Source: JAULZV01 sp964401885
Lineage (GTDB): Bacteria; Patescibacteriota; Minisyncoccia; Phycocordibacterales; JAACPR01
Length of the DNA stretch: 42,516 bases
Assembly: GCA_964401885.1 (NCBI GenBank)
Contig: CAYOAC010000003.1
Coordinates: forward strand, 1-42,516
Reading direction: 5' to 3'
In this document: in pieces, positions 1 through 7,462 of the stretch
How positions within the stretch are numbered: the stretch's first letter is position 1
How the letters are laid out: each line of letters opens with the position of its first letter
Position numbers and translations under genes: made by a program
Notes under the pieces: generated by a model
Seen by the model: only the letters and a program-made list of their open reading frames with translations
Told to the model about the DNA's origin: nothing
Databases searched by the model: none

Positions 1-60
1 TAGTCATTAGTTGCTAATCTATCAAAAGGGCCATATGTGTGTACACATTACCTCTTATTA

Positions 61-88
61 TTGACATAACATCTTGTCGTGTTAAAAT
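61..88 (+). promoter_or_regulatory. sigma70-type promoter
   Basis: TTGACA at 61-66, a 16-base spacer, and TAAAAT at 83-88. Transcription should start near 95, right at the ATG at 97, so the first product would be a leaderless message. A perfect 10-base palindrome TGTGTACACA lies just upstream at 38-47 and could be an operator. Nothing else is seen in bases 1-60. Confidence 0.6.
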
Positions 89-96
89 GCAACCAC

Positions 97-198
97 ATGA
101 ATTACAACATGATACAACCAAATACTTCAATAAACGCATCACTTAATGGTGTGGGTATTCCTTTTGGATATATTAATTTTAGTGTTGTGGCGTCATAA
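97..198 (+). CDS. candidate 33-residue small protein
   Basis: This is a short ATG-to-TAA frame of 33 codons that begins 8 bases after a good -10 box and ends shortly before a 15-bp hairpin. The peptide starts MNYNMIQPN and is neutral to mildly hydrophobic (GIPFGYINFSVVAS at the end), with no Cys, Lys or Arg and no signal peptide. I do not recognise it. Support is positional: promoter, start codon spacing like the other leaderless genes in this window, and a following hairpin before an ABC exporter gene. It could be an exported peptide, a leader peptide controlling the exporter, or chance. Proof would need expression data or conservation in relatives. Confidence 0.35.
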   Translation: MNYNMIQPNTSINASLNGVGIPFGYINFSVVAS

Positions 199-222
199 GT
201 ATTTAACTCTTATTTTTGAATA

Positions 223-257
223 TTTAAAACGCCATACCACAAGTATGGCGTTTTAAA
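223..257 (+). terminator. 15-bp perfect hairpin, terminator or attenuator
   Basis: The arms TTTAAAACGCCATAC (223-237) and GTATGGCGTTTTAAA (243-257) pair perfectly around a 5-base loop. The 3' arm contains only four Ts in a row, so termination may be partial. No clear promoter is seen between this hairpin and the ABC exporter at 304, so it may attenuate read-through from the promoter at 61-88. Confidence 0.6.
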
Positions 258-303
258 TTATTAGTTCTTTACAATTCACAACCAACCCGTAGAAAACACG
301 CAT

Positions 304-2169
304 ATGAAAGAAGAAGTGGAAAGAAAAGCACCGCAGAATCTCGGAGAATATCTCCAAGGGACCAAAGAGTCCTTGGCAGTATTCAAGTGGATTTATGTGC
401 ATGTCGTTACACCTCAGAGTTTGAGGTTCATGAAATGGATGATGGTCAGTATCGTATTCATGATTATCATGCAAACGGTACAACCCATTGCTGTAAGTTA
501 TATCTTCAATGGTCTTGCAGGACACAATGCTGATATGACCAAATGGGGCCTAGGAATATTTTTCCTTGCTCTAATGGCTCAGAAGATTACACAGCGAAAG
601 TATGATCGTTCACGAGAATATGCTTTTGGTCTGCATTGGGAAGAACTCGACAGAATCGTGACCAAGCTGTTTTGTGAGAAATCACTTGCACAGCATTCGA
701 GTGAGTCGAGTCTCCTTTCGCCCACGACGATTGAAAAGGGAAGAGTGAAAGCAATGGATCTGCAACGGATTTTATTTTTCGATGCATTTCCTACTCTTCT
801 TCATCTTCTTTTTTCATTCGTATTTCTCTGTATCCTTAGTTGGGTTGCAGGTCTGATTATGCTATGCGTCATTATTATGTACGCCGGCTGGTCACTGTAT
901 CTCAATAGTCAGGTAAGTAGAACATGTACTCCTCTCGATAAGCGATTTCGCAGATTGAGTAGGAGAAAAATCGAACGCATGGAGCACATTGAACGAGTGA
1001 AAGTTTCTGCCAAGGAGAATCGTGAAGTCCAAGAGCTTGCTTCTGAATTTTCAGGCATACTTAAGGATGATCGTAATTTCTGGTTGTACTTCATCGATGT
1101 TGCATTCTTGCGTTCGATGGTAAACATTCTGGGACTGGTTCTCATAATGGTTTGGGGTGCCTGGCTCGTATGGAAAGGAAGTCTGAACATTGGACTATTG
1201 TACCCACTCTATGCTTGGGCGATGAGGGTTTCTGAAAATGTCTGGAGGTTTGGTGATATCGAATTACAGATAAATTGGAATATTCCCGCCGTCCAATCAA
1301 TGATCAAAGGAATATCTTTAGTGCCATCCATCGTGGATCATGAGAATGCTGTAGAGATAAACTCTGCTCCGCATTTGATTGAATTCATCGATGTTTCTCA
1401 TACTTATCCTGTTAGTACAAACGAGATTGAGTCTCCTCCTGCAATTCAAAAAGTGAGTTTCACTATTGAGAAAGGGGAAATAGTTGCATTGCTTGGGCCT
1501 TCGGGTGCAGGTAAATCAACTATTATGAATGCGCTTCTTCGTTCGGATGATCCGACCGAAGGGGTTATCAGGATAAAGGGCATAGATCTTCGCAATCGTA
1601 CACAAGCATCTTGGAAGTCACTCATTGGATATATACCTCAACAGGCTAAGATTTTTACAGGGACTATCAGGTACAACCTGACGTTCGCGTTGTCTGATGT
1701 CGAGAGGGAAACTATTACTGATGAACAGTTATGGGAATTGATGCGATTACTTCAGATTGATTTTGGTGAACGTCTTACCGACGGACTCAATACTCTCGTT
1801 GGTAAAAATGGCATTAAACTCTCAGGTGGACAGGCTCAACGTCTCATGATTGGAGCTGCGGTGATCAAAAAACCACAGCTTCTGATTATCGACGAAGCAA
1901 CATCAAGTCTCGACTCTACGACTGAAAAGCTTGTACAACAAGGGCTTGAAACTGTTCTTTCTAAAGGAGATACAAGTGCTCTTATCGTTGCTCATCGTCT
2001 CAGTACGGTTCGCAATATGTGTGATAAGTTTGTAGTGCTTAAGCCAATGAGTCTTGTACAACCAGATGAATCTCAGGTCGAAGCCGTTGCCCGATCGTTC
2101 GAGGAGCTGTATAAGCTTTCTCCGACTTTCAGACAATTGGCAGATGATCAAGGTTTAGTCATTGGTTAG
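304..2169 (+). CDS. ABC exporter, fused membrane and ATPase domains
   Basis: This is an ABC transporter half-unit of 621 residues that should work as a homodimer in the membrane and export a substrate with ATP. The N-terminal half holds hydrophobic segments near residues 45-65, 78-92, 160-200 and 265-295. The C-terminal ATPase has Walker A GPSGAGKST (398-406), the signature LSGGQ (506-510), Walker B LLIID with catalytic E531, and an AHRL switch histidine. The domain order and length are those of type I exporters (MsbA/multidrug type). The substrate cannot be read from sequence. No peptidase C39 domain is present. The possible small gene at 97-198 upstream is one candidate cargo, which is speculation. 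A strong terminator follows. Confidence 0.9.
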   Translation: MKEEVERKAPQNLGEYLQGTKESLAVFKWIYVHVVTPQSLRFMKWMMVSIVFMIIMQTVQPIAVSYIFNGLAGHNADMTKWGLGIFFLALMAQKITQRKYDRSREYAFGLHWEELDRIVTKLFCEKSLAQHSSESSLLSPTTIEKGRVKAMDLQRILFFDAFPTLLHLLFSFVFLCILSWVAGLIMLCVIIMYAGWSLYLNSQVSRTCTPLDKRFRRLSRRKIERMEHIERVKVSAKENREVQELASEFSGILKDDRNFWLYFIDVAFLRSMVNILGLVLIMVWGAWLVWKGSLNIGLLYPLYAWAMRVSENVWRFGDIELQINWNIPAVQSMIKGISLVPSIVDHENAVEINSAPHLIEFIDVSHTYPVSTNEIESPPAIQKVSFTIEKGEIVALLGPSGAGKSTIMNALLRSDDPTEGVIRIKGIDLRNRTQASWKSLIGYIPQQAKIFTGTIRYNLTFALSDVERETITDEQLWELMRLLQIDFGERLTDGLNTLVGKNGIKLSGGQAQRLMIGAAVIKKPQLLIIDEATSSLDSTTEKLVQQGLETVLSKGDTSALIVAHRLSTVRNMCDKFVVLKPMSLVQPDESQVEAVARSFEELYKLSPTFRQLADDQGLVIG

Positions 2170-2197
2170 ATTGAATTGGTGGTGTGAATATATATGG

Positions 2198-2228
2198 CCG
2201 ACGAATCCAAAGGATTCGTCGGTTTTTT
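2198..2228 (+). terminator. intrinsic terminator after ABC exporter
   Basis: CCGACGAATCC (2198-2208), loop AAA, GGATTCGTCGG (2212-2222), then six Ts. A perfect 11-bp stem with a U-tract. Confidence 0.92.
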
Positions 2229-2267
2229 ATTTGTAATTTGCGCTACGCCATACTCAAAAATATAAAT

Positions 2268-2277
2268 TTGGTATACT
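2268..2277 (+). promoter_or_regulatory. extended -10 of a leaderless gene
   Basis: TG-G-TATACT with TATACT at 2272-2277. The ATG at 2284 follows after 6 bases, where transcription would begin, and no Shine-Dalgarno is present. Confidence 0.65.
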
Positions 2278-2283
2278 TTATTT

Positions 2284-2559
2284 ATGAAAACAATAGAGAA
2301 AAAAGTGTGGCCAGAATACTTTCAACAAATTTTAGATGGTAGCAAGACATTTGAATTAAGACTTAATGATTTTGATATTGAAGAAGGAGATACTCTGGTT
2401 TTGAAAGAATGGAGTCCTGATACTAAAGATTATACTGGGCGTATTTTAGAGAAAAAAGTTGGATATGTAGGAAAATGGAAAATTGATGATCTTACTGTCT
2501 TTTGGTCTAGAGATAGTATTGAAGAGAAAGGATTACAAATTATTTCTTTAAAAGATTAG
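2284..2559 (+). CDS. DUF3850 / ASCH-like small protein
   Basis: A 91-residue protein with the DUF3850 pattern: an initial K-x-x-W-P-E-Y-F, a G-S-K-T-F-E-L-R-L-N-D-F-D stretch, E-E-G-D-T-L-V-L-K-E-W and YTGR. These belong to the PUA/ASCH-like beta-barrel fold that commonly binds RNA or modified nucleotides; the exact function of the family is not known. It is a complete small domain with no extension. It is the first of several AT-rich genes, followed 24 bases later by a DUF2000 gene. Confidence 0.8.
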   Translation: MKTIEKKVWPEYFQQILDGSKTFELRLNDFDIEEGDTLVLKEWSPDTKDYTGRILEKKVGYVGKWKIDDLTVFWSRDSIEEKGLQIISLKD

Positions 2560-2583
2560 ATTATAAAAAATATTTAAATATTA

Positions 2584-3012
2584 ATGTCATATAATTACAA
2601 AAAAAATAAAATCGTAGCCATAATTGCCGATGGAATCGAACATTGGCAAACATTAAATGTGCTTGGGCATATGTCTATTTCTCTAGGTGCGAATAAAGAC
2701 GAAGATTTAATGGGAAGAGAAATACTAACTGATAAATCTGGTTTTAATCATAAAGGAATTGCTCGTTTCGGTTTTATTATCAAAAAAGGGACATTTGAAG
2801 AAATTAATCAACTTGTCGAAAAGTTGAAAAACTCTCCGGGGATAACATTAATCGATTTTCCTCAAGAAATGCTTGATACAAGACATGATGATGACTTGCA
2901 CGAATCTATGCAATTAAAAGAAACAAAAGATTTTAAATATCTCGGGTGTTTACTATATGGTTCAACTCAAGAGATTGATGAGCTTACAAAACAATATAAA
3001 CTATGGGGTTAA
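2584..3012 (+). CDS. DUF2000 family protein
   Basis: A 142-residue protein resembling DUF2000, a family with a peptidyl-tRNA-hydrolase-2-like fold. Visible family features are the opening K-I-V-A-I-I-A-D-G-I-E-H-W-Q, the N-V-L-G-H segment, a central acidic loop, and a late I-D-F-P-Q-E-M-L-D-T stretch followed by an acidic H-D-D-D. No catalytic role is established for the family. It lies 24 bases after the DUF3850 gene and is probably cotranscribed with it. Confidence 0.7.
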   Translation: MSYNYKKNKIVAIIADGIEHWQTLNVLGHMSISLGANKDEDLMGREILTDKSGFNHKGIARFGFIIKKGTFEEINQLVEKLKNSPGITLIDFPQEMLDTRHDDDLHESMQLKETKDFKYLGCLLYGSTQEIDELTKQYKLWG

Positions 3013-3026
3013 ACGATTGAGAATAT

Positions 3027-3036
3027 TTGATATACT
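3027..3036 (+). promoter_or_regulatory. extended -10 of a leaderless gene
   Basis: TG-A-TATACT with TATACT at 3031-3036; the ATG at 3043 follows after 6 bases. Confidence 0.65.
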
Positions 3037-3042
3037 TTATAT

Positions 3043-3444
3043 ATGAATAAATTCTTTACTTATTTCTTTGTTACATTGGGTGTTATATTTTCTTTAATAC
3101 TTTTATTTGTTGTTTATTTTTTTATCGTTGATCCATTTAATATAAGACCTTTTATATTTGGTGGAGAAAAAATTAATACTAAACAAGATGTTAATGTTGA
3201 AAAAAACACAAATACAAACACAAGTACGAGTACTGGTACAACATCTAGCAAGCCTTTCTTGACTGATGATCAGAAAAAAACTCTAGCAGGTTTTGGAGTT
3301 GATCCTGCATCATTACCTTCATCAATTACTCCAACTCAAGAAGCGTGTTTCAAAACAAAATTAGGTCCATCTCGTTTTGCTGAAATATCAGCTGGTGCTT
3401 CACCTTCAATTGCAGAATTCCTGAACGCAAAATCGTGTTTGTAG
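3043..3444 (+). CDS. membrane-anchored protein with Thr-rich linker
   Basis: A 133-residue protein with one N-terminal membrane segment (about residues 5-28), a low-complexity Asn/Thr/Ser linker (about 50-70), and a compact C-terminal domain of about 60 residues. That domain reads LTDDQKKTLAGFGVDPASLP, then a T-Q-E-A-C-F motif and a final S-C-L. The two Cys could pair outside the membrane. From memory, similar C-terminal domains recur in CPR proteins, but I know no function. It is probably surface-exposed. Start chosen because it sits 6 bases from an extended -10. Confidence 0.8.
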   Translation: MNKFFTYFFVTLGVIFSLILLFVVYFFIVDPFNIRPFIFGGEKINTKQDVNVEKNTNTNTSTSTGTTSSKPFLTDDQKKTLAGFGVDPASLPSSITPTQEACFKTKLGPSRFAEISAGASPSIAEFLNAKSCL

Positions 3445-3445
3445 T

Positions 3446-3455
3446 ATGGTATTAT
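3446..3455 (+). promoter_or_regulatory. extended -10 of a leaderless gene
   Basis: TG-G-TATTAT with TATTAT at 3450-3455; the ATG at 3462 follows after 6 bases. The box lies immediately after the previous stop codon. Confidence 0.55.
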
Positions 3456-3461
3456 TGTTGT

Positions 3462-3815
3462 ATGTCAGAAGAATATAAAATACCAGATCCAAAATATTTG
3501 GATTCTGCAAATGGGGCAGAGAATATCGATACTGTTGAGCTTATGGCGGAATGGGTAAAAGATTTCAATGATCTTAAAAAATTAGGTGCAGTTGGTCTTG
3601 GTACTGGTCAAATAGTAAGTTTCCAACCATATGGACGTTATGAAGAAGGTAGACAGACAGGTAATGTTAGGATTTGGGAAGAAGATCCAGATCTTATAAC
3701 TATAAACTTTATGGGAAGTAAAGTGGGAATCCCATATCCAGACAATGAAAGAATTACTCGTGGAAATTTTGATACAAGGAAAGATGTTTTAAAGATTAAA
3801 AAAGATACCAACTAG
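3462..3815 (+). CDS. unknown 117-residue protein
   Basis: A soluble, acidic 117-residue protein that I do not recognise. It has no signal peptide or membrane segment and no Cys. It begins MSEEYKIPDPKYLDS and contains an E-L-M-A-E-W-V-K-D-F helix and a Tyr/Gly-rich middle. A longer frame opens upstream at 3435, but its first residues overlap the previous gene and the -10 box, so the ATG at 3462 is preferred. Confidence 0.65.
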   Translation: MSEEYKIPDPKYLDSANGAENIDTVELMAEWVKDFNDLKKLGAVGLGTGQIVSFQPYGRYEEGRQTGNVRIWEEDPDLITINFMGSKVGIPYPDNERITRGNFDTRKDVLKIKKDTN

Positions 3816-3872
3816 TCTTTGAGTTTGGATTATCTTGCATCATAAAAACTTTAATCTAATTAATTGTCTTTA

Positions 3873-3878
3873 TATAAT
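3873..3878 (+). promoter_or_regulatory. -10 box
   Basis: TATAAT at 3873-3878, 11 bases before the ATG at 3890. There is no upstream TG, so this is weaker than the extended boxes nearby. Confidence 0.5.
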
Positions 3879-3889
3879 AAAATTTTTTT

Positions 3890-4606
3890 ATGAAAGAATC
3901 ATACGAATTTAATTTGGCTGAAAGAGAGAGTGCAATTGCAAGCTCTCAAATCTTAGAAGAAAAAGAAAACGTGACAACAGAAAAAACTGAATGTCCTTAT
4001 GATTTAAATAAACCCTATCAGGTTACCAACCCTGATACTATAATTGCGGGTAGTCAAGAAGCTTACGAAAATTTTTTTGATGCATTAAAAAATAAATATT
4101 TTGATTTCATGTATGAAGCTGAAATGATACTTCAAGATTTTCAACCTTTACCTAGAGATTTTTTTGATGATCAGGTAGTTCATGTTATGAGTTTGGAAAA
4201 TTACAGAATACTGGAAGATGACGACTATTTCGGCGATAACAAAAATAACGGCGGTGTTTATCTACAAACAAAAGATTCCGTTGTATTACCAAATGATGAT
4301 ACTTTCAGCGAAGGTAAAATGATCGTAAGACTATTTATAGATACTGATACTTTGTTTGGTAAAGGTAGAAAAATTTTTATTGATGAAGAAAGTATTACTG
4401 AGATGCCAGAAGAATATAAAAAATCATTTTTCATGTATGGTGGTATCCCAAGATCTGCGATTAAGAAAATTCAAATTATCAAAATGGGTAAACCAAAATT
4501 TGTTCAAGAACAAATTTGGGGTAATTATAAACAAAGAGAAAAAGAATATTTTCGTAGACTACAATCGGTAAGAGATAGGTTGAATAAAGTTGCTCATACA
4601 TCTTAA
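3890..4606 (+). CDS. unknown acidic cytoplasmic protein
   Basis: A 238-residue protein with no membrane segment or signal. It is rich in Asp/Glu and aromatic residues. A segment near residues 140-170 (MIVRLFIDTDTLFGKGRKIF) looks like a beta-hairpin fold core. The C-terminal 50 residues are basic and helical (K-Q-R-E-K-E-Y-F-R-R-L-Q). I do not recognise a family. It lies between leaderless small genes of similar base composition, and no function can be inferred. Confidence 0.7.
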   Translation: MKESYEFNLAERESAIASSQILEEKENVTTEKTECPYDLNKPYQVTNPDTIIAGSQEAYENFFDALKNKYFDFMYEAEMILQDFQPLPRDFFDDQVVHVMSLENYRILEDDDYFGDNKNNGGVYLQTKDSVVLPNDDTFSEGKMIVRLFIDTDTLFGKGRKIFIDEESITEMPEEYKKSFFMYGGIPRSAIKKIQIIKMGKPKFVQEQIWGNYKQREKEYFRRLQSVRDRLNKVAHTS

Positions 4607-4628
4607 GAGAGTTAAGCGTTGAAACTTT

Positions 4629-4638
4629 TTGATATAAT
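4629..4638 (+). promoter_or_regulatory. extended -10 of a leaderless gene
   Basis: TG-A-TATAAT with TATAAT at 4633-4638; the ATG at 4646 follows after 7 bases. This supports 4646 over the upstream TTG at 4619 as the start. Confidence 0.7.
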
Positions 4639-4645
4639 CAAATTT

Positions 4646-5170
4646 ATGAAATTAGAAAATAAAATAGCGCTTATAACTGGTGGCTCAAGCGGAATAGAAA
4701 AAGCTATTTCTCTTTGTTATATAAAAGAAAAGATTAACAATGTAAAAATTTACATAAAAATACATTTCTCGGGTAGTTATGTTGATTTTATTTTATTGAT
4801 AATATCTGCATTTTATATATTTAGGAATCCTTTGTATACTTTTGAATATATTTTTTGCCTTTCTATTTGGATTTTTGGTGTAATTTTTTGGTTGTGGTCA
4901 CGTATTCAATTAGGAAATTCATTCTCTATTGTGCCTAAAGCAATTAATCTCATTCAATATGGAATATATTCAAAAATAAGAAATCCTATGTATTTTTTTT
5001 CTTTTATAGCTGTATTGGGAATGGCTTTTTATTTAAATAACTTTATTGGTTATATTTTTCTAATGGCATTATTTGTTGTTCAATTTTTAAGATCTAAACA
5101 AGAAGAAAAAATTCTTAAAAAAAAATTTGGTGTTGATTATAATAATTATAAAAAACAAACTTGGTTTTGA
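4646..5170 (+). CDS. ICMT-like methyltransferase with SDR-derived N-terminus
   Basis: A 174-residue protein that looks like a chimera. Residues 1 to about 28 read as the start of a short-chain dehydrogenase: MKLENKIALITGGSSGIEKA, with the Rossmann T-G-x-x-x-G-I motif but Glu where the last Gly is expected. From about residue 35 the protein is an isoprenylcysteine carboxyl methyltransferase/PEMT-like membrane protein. It has hydrophobic segments near 45-60, 70-88 and 120-150 and the family signature G-I-Y-S-K-I-R-N-P-M-Y, with a late E-E-x-x-L-x-x-x-F-G-x-x-Y. The SDR part is too short to fold as a dehydrogenase. The likely origin is a deletion joining the 5' end of an SDR gene to a methyltransferase gene, keeping the SDR promoter and start. 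The natural substrate is unknown. Confidence 0.75.
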   Translation: MKLENKIALITGGSSGIEKAISLCYIKEKINNVKIYIKIHFSGSYVDFILLIISAFYIFRNPLYTFEYIFCLSIWIFGVIFWLWSRIQLGNSFSIVPKAINLIQYGIYSKIRNPMYFFSFIAVLGMAFYLNNFIGYIFLMALFVVQFLRSKQEEKILKKKFGVDYNNYKKQTWF

Positions 5171-5180
5171 TTATTTAAAT

Positions 5181-5726
5181 ATGTCTTATTGTCACTTCAC
5201 CAAAAATAATACAGACCCCAAAAAGATTATTCATAATATATATCATGATACCCAATATGGTTTTCCTATTCATGATGATAATGAAATATTTGCAAGATTA
5301 ATACTCGAGATAAATCAAGCAGGATTGAGTTGGGAAACTATTCTTAAAAAAGAAAAAAATTTTAGAAAAGCTTATGACAATTTTGATATTAAAAAAGTCG
5401 CAAAATATTCAGAGAAAGATAGACAAAGACTTATGAATGATATTGGAATTATTCGTAATAGATTAAAAATAAATGCTGCAATAGAAAATGCTAAAACAAT
5501 TATTCAAATACAAAAAGAATTTGGAAGTTTTGAAAAATGGCTAGAATCTCACCATCCAAAATCAAAAGAAGAATGGGTTAAACTTTTTAAAAAGAATTTT
5601 AAATTTACCGGTGGTGAAATTGTAAATGAATTTTTGATGAGTATTGGATATCTCGAAGGGGCACATATTAAAGAATGTTCAGTATATTCTAAGGTTTTAA
5701 AAAAGAAGCCCACGTGGATGAGATGA
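5181..5726 (+). CDS. tag: DNA-3-methyladenine glycosylase I
   Basis: A 181-residue base-excision repair enzyme that removes N3-methyladenine from DNA. It has the TagI pattern: Cys at residue 4, Y-H-D-T-Q-Y-G-F-P, the N-Q-A-G-L-S-W-E-T-I-L motif, F-R-K-A-Y-x-x-F-D, and near the C-terminus a G-A-H-I-K-E-C that provides His and Cys for the structural zinc. Length is typical. The ATG at 5181 is chosen because Cys4 then falls in its conserved place; the longer frame from 5127 overlaps the preceding gene. It starts 10 bases after the upstream stop and is probably cotranscribed. Confidence 0.9.
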   Translation: MSYCHFTKNNTDPKKIIHNIYHDTQYGFPIHDDNEIFARLILEINQAGLSWETILKKEKNFRKAYDNFDIKKVAKYSEKDRQRLMNDIGIIRNRLKINAAIENAKTIIQIQKEFGSFEKWLESHHPKSKEEWVKLFKKNFKFTGGEIVNEFLMSIGYLEGAHIKECSVYSKVLKKKPTWMR

Positions 5727-5741
5727 ACGAAACTTATTTTT

Positions 5742-5750
5742 TGCTATAAT
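5742..5750 (+). promoter_or_regulatory. extended -10 of a leaderless gene
   Basis: TG-C-TATAAT with TATAAT at 5745-5750; the ATG at 5759 follows after 8 bases. Confidence 0.68.
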
Positions 5751-5758
5751 AAAAATAT

Positions 5759-6271
5759 ATGAAAAAGATACCTTTCTTGTTAGCTTTGTTTATTGTTGCG
5801 GCTTTTACAATTATATTTGGTTGGTTAATTATTAATTCTTCAAAACAACTATTTGTTGAAATGCCTATTTTTGTAAAAACAAAAGAAATAATAAAAGATA
5901 ATTCTGTTAATAATAAATATGTGAGTGGGTGTCAGAATTCTGATAATGAAGACATGTCTAATGACCTTGATCTTATTGTGGAGGAGATTGGCAAAAAACA
6001 ATATTGTTTTCAGGCTGTAGATTTGGCTGAAGATTGTGCTTGGGGTGCTGCTGCTGATATGCAAATTACTTCGGTTGCTTCGACCATTTGTATGAAAGAA
6101 TTTGAAAAAAATAAACCTTCAGAAAAATTAAATTCTCAACTTAAGAACATGCAATCTTTATGTGATGAAAATTATAATAAACTTGAAGGAACAATGTATC
6201 TATCTGCTAACGCTTTTTGTTGTTTGAATGCTTTGGAGTGGGTAAATAATATTTCATCGATATCAGAATAA
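5759..6271 (+). CDS. anchored or secreted Cys-containing protein
   Basis: A 170-residue protein with an N-terminal hydrophobic segment (about residues 5-26) acting as signal or anchor. The outer part has eight Cys (G-C-Q, Y-C-F, D-C-A-W-G, T-I-C-M, S-L-C-D, F-C-C-L and others in the helical half), enough for several disulfides. The C-terminal half is helical. I do not recognise the family with confidence. The pattern weakly recalls small Cys-rich periplasmic proteins, and I do not assign a function. Confidence 0.7.
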   Translation: MKKIPFLLALFIVAAFTIIFGWLIINSSKQLFVEMPIFVKTKEIIKDNSVNNKYVSGCQNSDNEDMSNDLDLIVEEIGKKQYCFQAVDLAEDCAWGAAADMQITSVASTICMKEFEKNKPSEKLNSQLKNMQSLCDENYNKLEGTMYLSANAFCCLNALEWVNNISSISE

Positions 6272-6295
6272 TATAAGATTTAAATTTCATTTTTT

Positions 6296-6304
6296 TGCTA
6301 TAAT
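6296..6304 (+). promoter_or_regulatory. extended -10 of a leaderless gene
   Basis: TG-C-TATAAT with TATAAT at 6299-6304; the ATG at 6311 follows after 6 bases. It is nearly the same box as the one before 5759. Confidence 0.68.
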
Positions 6305-6310
6305 TAATAA

Positions 6311-7330
6311 ATGAAAATAAGTAATTCAATCTTTTTGGGATTATTGTTGCTAATCGTACTGGTGGGTGGTGGTTTATATTTATATATAGAAAAGAATTCA
6401 ATAGGTATTTATAATTTTGATAGTCCAAATATTGAGAAGAGGATTGTTGTCGATAATAAAACAGATTCTTTAAATCCTGTAATTGGCAAAGATATGGATG
6501 AAGATATGGCCGGTTATCATGCGATAAAAATGTTTATAAATACAGGTAATACAAAAATTCCAGAAGTATGTTTAAAATATGAAGTTCGAGAAAAATTTAG
6601 TCATTCTATTGTTTTTGATATTCTAGGAGTCTATGATAATTATTTTTGTAAAGATATTTCAAATAAAGATAAGCTAATTGGAAAAGTTAAAGTCGACACT
6701 TTGAATGCTAAAACTTACTTATTTGATAATTTTACTCAAGAATTTAATGTCCTAAAACTTGAAAATTTTCCTCCAATGTTTGATAAAATATTTTGTGAAA
6801 ATTTAATTAACAAGACACCAACTGAAAGTTTTATCTTATTAGGAAACAAAAATAATTCAGGATATTGTCCAGTAAATGTGAGTTCTGATGTGACCCTGTT
6901 GTTTTCATTTGAAAACATATCTTCAAGTTCTACCGACCCTGCTTTTGTTTTGAATATTTATGATTCAAATAAAGTTTTATTGCAAACTTTACCTATAGAA
7001 TATAATTGGGAGATTTCTCCAATTACGATGAATATACATGACGATATAAATTTTGATGGATATAGGGATTTATTGTTGAGGGTTATGGGTATACGTTCAT
7101 CACAATTTACATACTATAGATATAATCCATCTTTAAAAATTTTTGAAGAAGACGAGGTTTTATTTAGTATTTTTCTTCCTACATTTGATATTAATAAAAA
7201 AACGATTTCTTCGACGGCTGATACTCCAAATTATTATTGGGATGATGAAGGGAATCAAAAATATTACACTCCAGAGGAACAAACTACAGTATTTAAATTT
7301 GAAAATGGTGAATATAAGATTTTAGATTAA
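6311..7330 (+). CDS. membrane-anchored protein with calcium-loop-like motif
   Basis: A 339-residue protein with an N-terminal anchor (about residues 6-27) and a large outer part. Near residue 240 it carries D-D-I-N-F-D-G-Y-R-D-L-L, which fits the D-x-N-x-D-G-x-x-D-L calcium-binding loop of FG-GAP/VCBS-like proteins. It then has Y-Y-R-Y-N-P-S-L-K-I-F-E-E, a pattern common in that kind of beta-rich surface protein. Five Cys lie in the middle region. It is probably exposed on the cell surface; its ligand is unknown. No convincing terminator follows before 7375. Confidence 0.75.
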   Translation: MKISNSIFLGLLLLIVLVGGGLYLYIEKNSIGIYNFDSPNIEKRIVVDNKTDSLNPVIGKDMDEDMAGYHAIKMFINTGNTKIPEVCLKYEVREKFSHSIVFDILGVYDNYFCKDISNKDKLIGKVKVDTLNAKTYLFDNFTQEFNVLKLENFPPMFDKIFCENLINKTPTESFILLGNKNNSGYCPVNVSSDVTLLFSFENISSSSTDPAFVLNIYDSNKVLLQTLPIEYNWEISPITMNIHDDINFDGYRDLLLRVMGIRSSQFTYYRYNPSLKIFEEDEVLFSIFLPTFDINKKTISSTADTPNYYWDDEGNQKYYTPEEQTTVFKFENGEYKILD

Positions 7331-7374
7331 ATAGTATAGATATCTCTTAAGCTATTTTGAAAGTAAATTATGTT

Positions 7375-7403
7375 TTGACAAATTATGTTTTTAATGTTAT
7401 TAA
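7375..7403 (+). promoter_or_regulatory. promoter of DNA ligase gene
   Basis: TTGACA at 7375-7380, 17-base spacer, TATTAA at 7398-7403. A 13-base palindrome ATGTTA-T-TAACAT (7394-7406) covers the -10 box and could be an operator. The message would have a leader of about 50 bases without a clear Shine-Dalgarno. Confidence 0.55.
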
Positions 7404-7462
7404 CATATCTGAATACATTGAAATAATAGGTAAAAACAAACAAATAGAAAGACAAAAACGAC

